From: Virgibacillus proomii
GTDB lineage: Bacteria; Bacillota; Bacilli; Bacillales; Amphibacillaceae
Reading direction: 5' to 3'
DNA length: 64,000 nucleotides
NCBI RefSeq assembly: GCF_018916875.1
Contig: NZ_JAHLNO010000001.1
Span: 62,001-126,000, forward strand
Shown: positions 63,360-64,000 of the stretch, one piece after another
How positions within the stretch are numbered: the stretch's first letter is position 1
Layout: each line of letters starts with the position of its first letter
Program-made: the position numbers and the translations under genes
Notes under the pieces: generated by a model
Told to the model about the DNA's origin: nothing
Databases searched by the model: none
Seen by the model: only the letters and a program-made list of their open reading frames with translations

Positions 63360-63477
63360 AACTTAATGTTGGTTACAAATGTGCAAAGCCAGTAAATGCT
63401 TATATTCTGTCTGTATGTGAATTATATCGGTTAGATGATAGGATAATGGTATCCGTAGGGAAAGAGGTTTGTAAGCT

Positions 63478-64000
63478 ATGTTTACTGTTTTATCAGCTGG
63501 AGTTGCACCGGCATTAGCCTTAATGTCATTTTTTTATTTAAAAGATCGTGTTACAGAACCACTGGCATTAATTGTTCGTACCTTTATTTTAGGGATGTTG
63601 CTTGTTTTCCCTATTATGTTTATTCAGTATGTGTTGCAAACAGAAGGTTTTGTAACAAATCCGTTTGTTGAATCTTTTCTAATTGTTGGCTTATTGGAAG
63701 AATTTTTTAAATGGTTTATTTTTATGTATGCTATTTACCATCATTCTGAATTCGATGCACATTACGATGGTATTGTTTATGCAGTAGCTATTAGCCTTGG
63801 CTTTGCAACACTTGAGAATATTTTATACTTATTTACAAATGGAATTAGATATGCATTTATTCGGGCCTTTTTCCCTGTTTCCTCACATGCACTTTTCGGA
63901 GTTATTATGGGGTACTATTTTGGAAAAGCAAAAGTATTTTCTGTTCATAAGCGCAGGACATTGTTTTTAGCCTTCCTCATGCCTTATTTATTGCATGGAA
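63478..64000 (+). CDS. prsW: PrsW family intramembrane protease (YpdC), partial
   Basis: First 174 residues; the window ends inside the gene. Multi-helix membrane protein with the family motifs GLLEEFFKW (Glu74, Glu75), GFATLENILYLF (Glu113), FFPVSSHALFG (His137) and PYLLHG (His173). In B. subtilis PrsW makes the first cut in the anti-sigma factor RsiW in response to stress. AGAGG about 10 bases before ATG. Confidence 0.92.
   Translation, partial: MFTVLSAGVAPALALMSFFYLKDRVTEPLALIVRTFILGMLLVFPIMFIQYVLQTEGFVTNPFVESFLIVGLLEEFFKWFIFMYAIYHHSEFDAHYDGIVYAVAISLGFATLENILYLFTNGIRYAFIRAFFPVSSHALFGVIMGYYFGKAKVFSVHKRRTLFLAFLMPYLLHG

Noticed and set aside
1..64000. tRNA, rRNA, prophage or defence-system genes
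   Set aside because: None recognised on either strand.

Overview
The window is a low-GC chromosomal segment of an endospore-forming Bacillota. Gene content and order follow the Bacillus subtilis region yqjD-yqjE-dinB ... rnz-namA ... yqjP-yqjQ ... yqkF-nudF-yqxK-spoIIM-fur-yqzK-xerD-drm-pupG-dacF-spoIIA-spoVA-lysA-ppiB-ribT-scpAB-dacB-spmAB-rluB-resABCDE-sigX-rsiX-fer-ypbB-recS-ypbD-ypbH-gudB-ypdA-ansA-prsW. The protein features fit the Oceanobacillus/Virgibacillus/Lentibacillus side of the Bacillaceae; this placement is inference from gene order and protein character, because there is no rRNA in the window.

Layout. 1-4 kb: end of a carboxyltransferase gene (frameshifted here), an M20 peptidase and DNA polymerase IV. 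4-8.2 kb: a minus-strand operon with GDPD, NamA, RNase Z and an aldehyde dehydrogenase. 8.5-14 kb: metallo-beta-lactamase/SDR pair, a decayed HesB-like gene, aldo-keto reductase, NudF and an EndoQ-like nuclease. 14-20 kb: spoIIM, fur (with a PerR-type operator), yqzK, xerD and a nucleoside catabolism operon drm-pupG-pdp. 21-27.5 kb: dacF, spoIIAA-spoIIAB-sigF, then a shortened spoVA locus (AA, AB and AF only). 27.5-32 kb: lysA, ppiB, an M50-like membrane protease, ribT without the rib genes, a tiny YjcZ protein and scpA-scpB. 32-35 kb: decayed DNA (group II intron fragment, SDR and EamA pseudogenes) followed by sodF. 35-37.7 kb: dacB-spmA-spmB. 38.5-52 kb: a caspase-like protein, rluB, resABC, resDE, a lipoprotein/ECF transporter pair, a broken IS, sigX-rsiX and ferredoxin. 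52-64 kb: ypbB-recS-ypbD, a MecA paralogue, gudB, ypdA, ansA and the start of prsW.

The core genes look ordinary and intact. The unusual part lies between them: many short structured repeats. The main family (called R here) has units of about 145-560 bp. A unit starts CCCGCATGTAAGG, folds into a first hairpin, carries a TGCCCGATTCGTT linker, folds into a second hairpin and ends GTTTCACTTTAT. Copies are bounded on both sides by TTTAT or a close variant, have no terminal inverted repeats, and sit head to tail. In two places removing the repeat rejoins an interrupted reading frame: a HesB-like gene near 10.6 kb and a transposase near 49 kb. The hairpin stems differ between copies but stay paired. 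This looks like a non-autonomous element of IS200/IS605 (palindrome-associated) type that uses TTTAT as its target. A second family (E) is also bounded by TTTAT and repeatedly abuts R. These repeats mark most places where the gene order departs from B. subtilis.

How the genes work together: several blocks serve sporulation (spoIIM, dacF, spoIIA/sigF, spoVA, dacB-spmAB, yjcZ); the res genes make and sense c-type cytochrome and respiratory status; drm-pupG-pdp catabolise nucleosides; fur, perR-type control, sodF and ypdA relate to iron and redox homeostasis.
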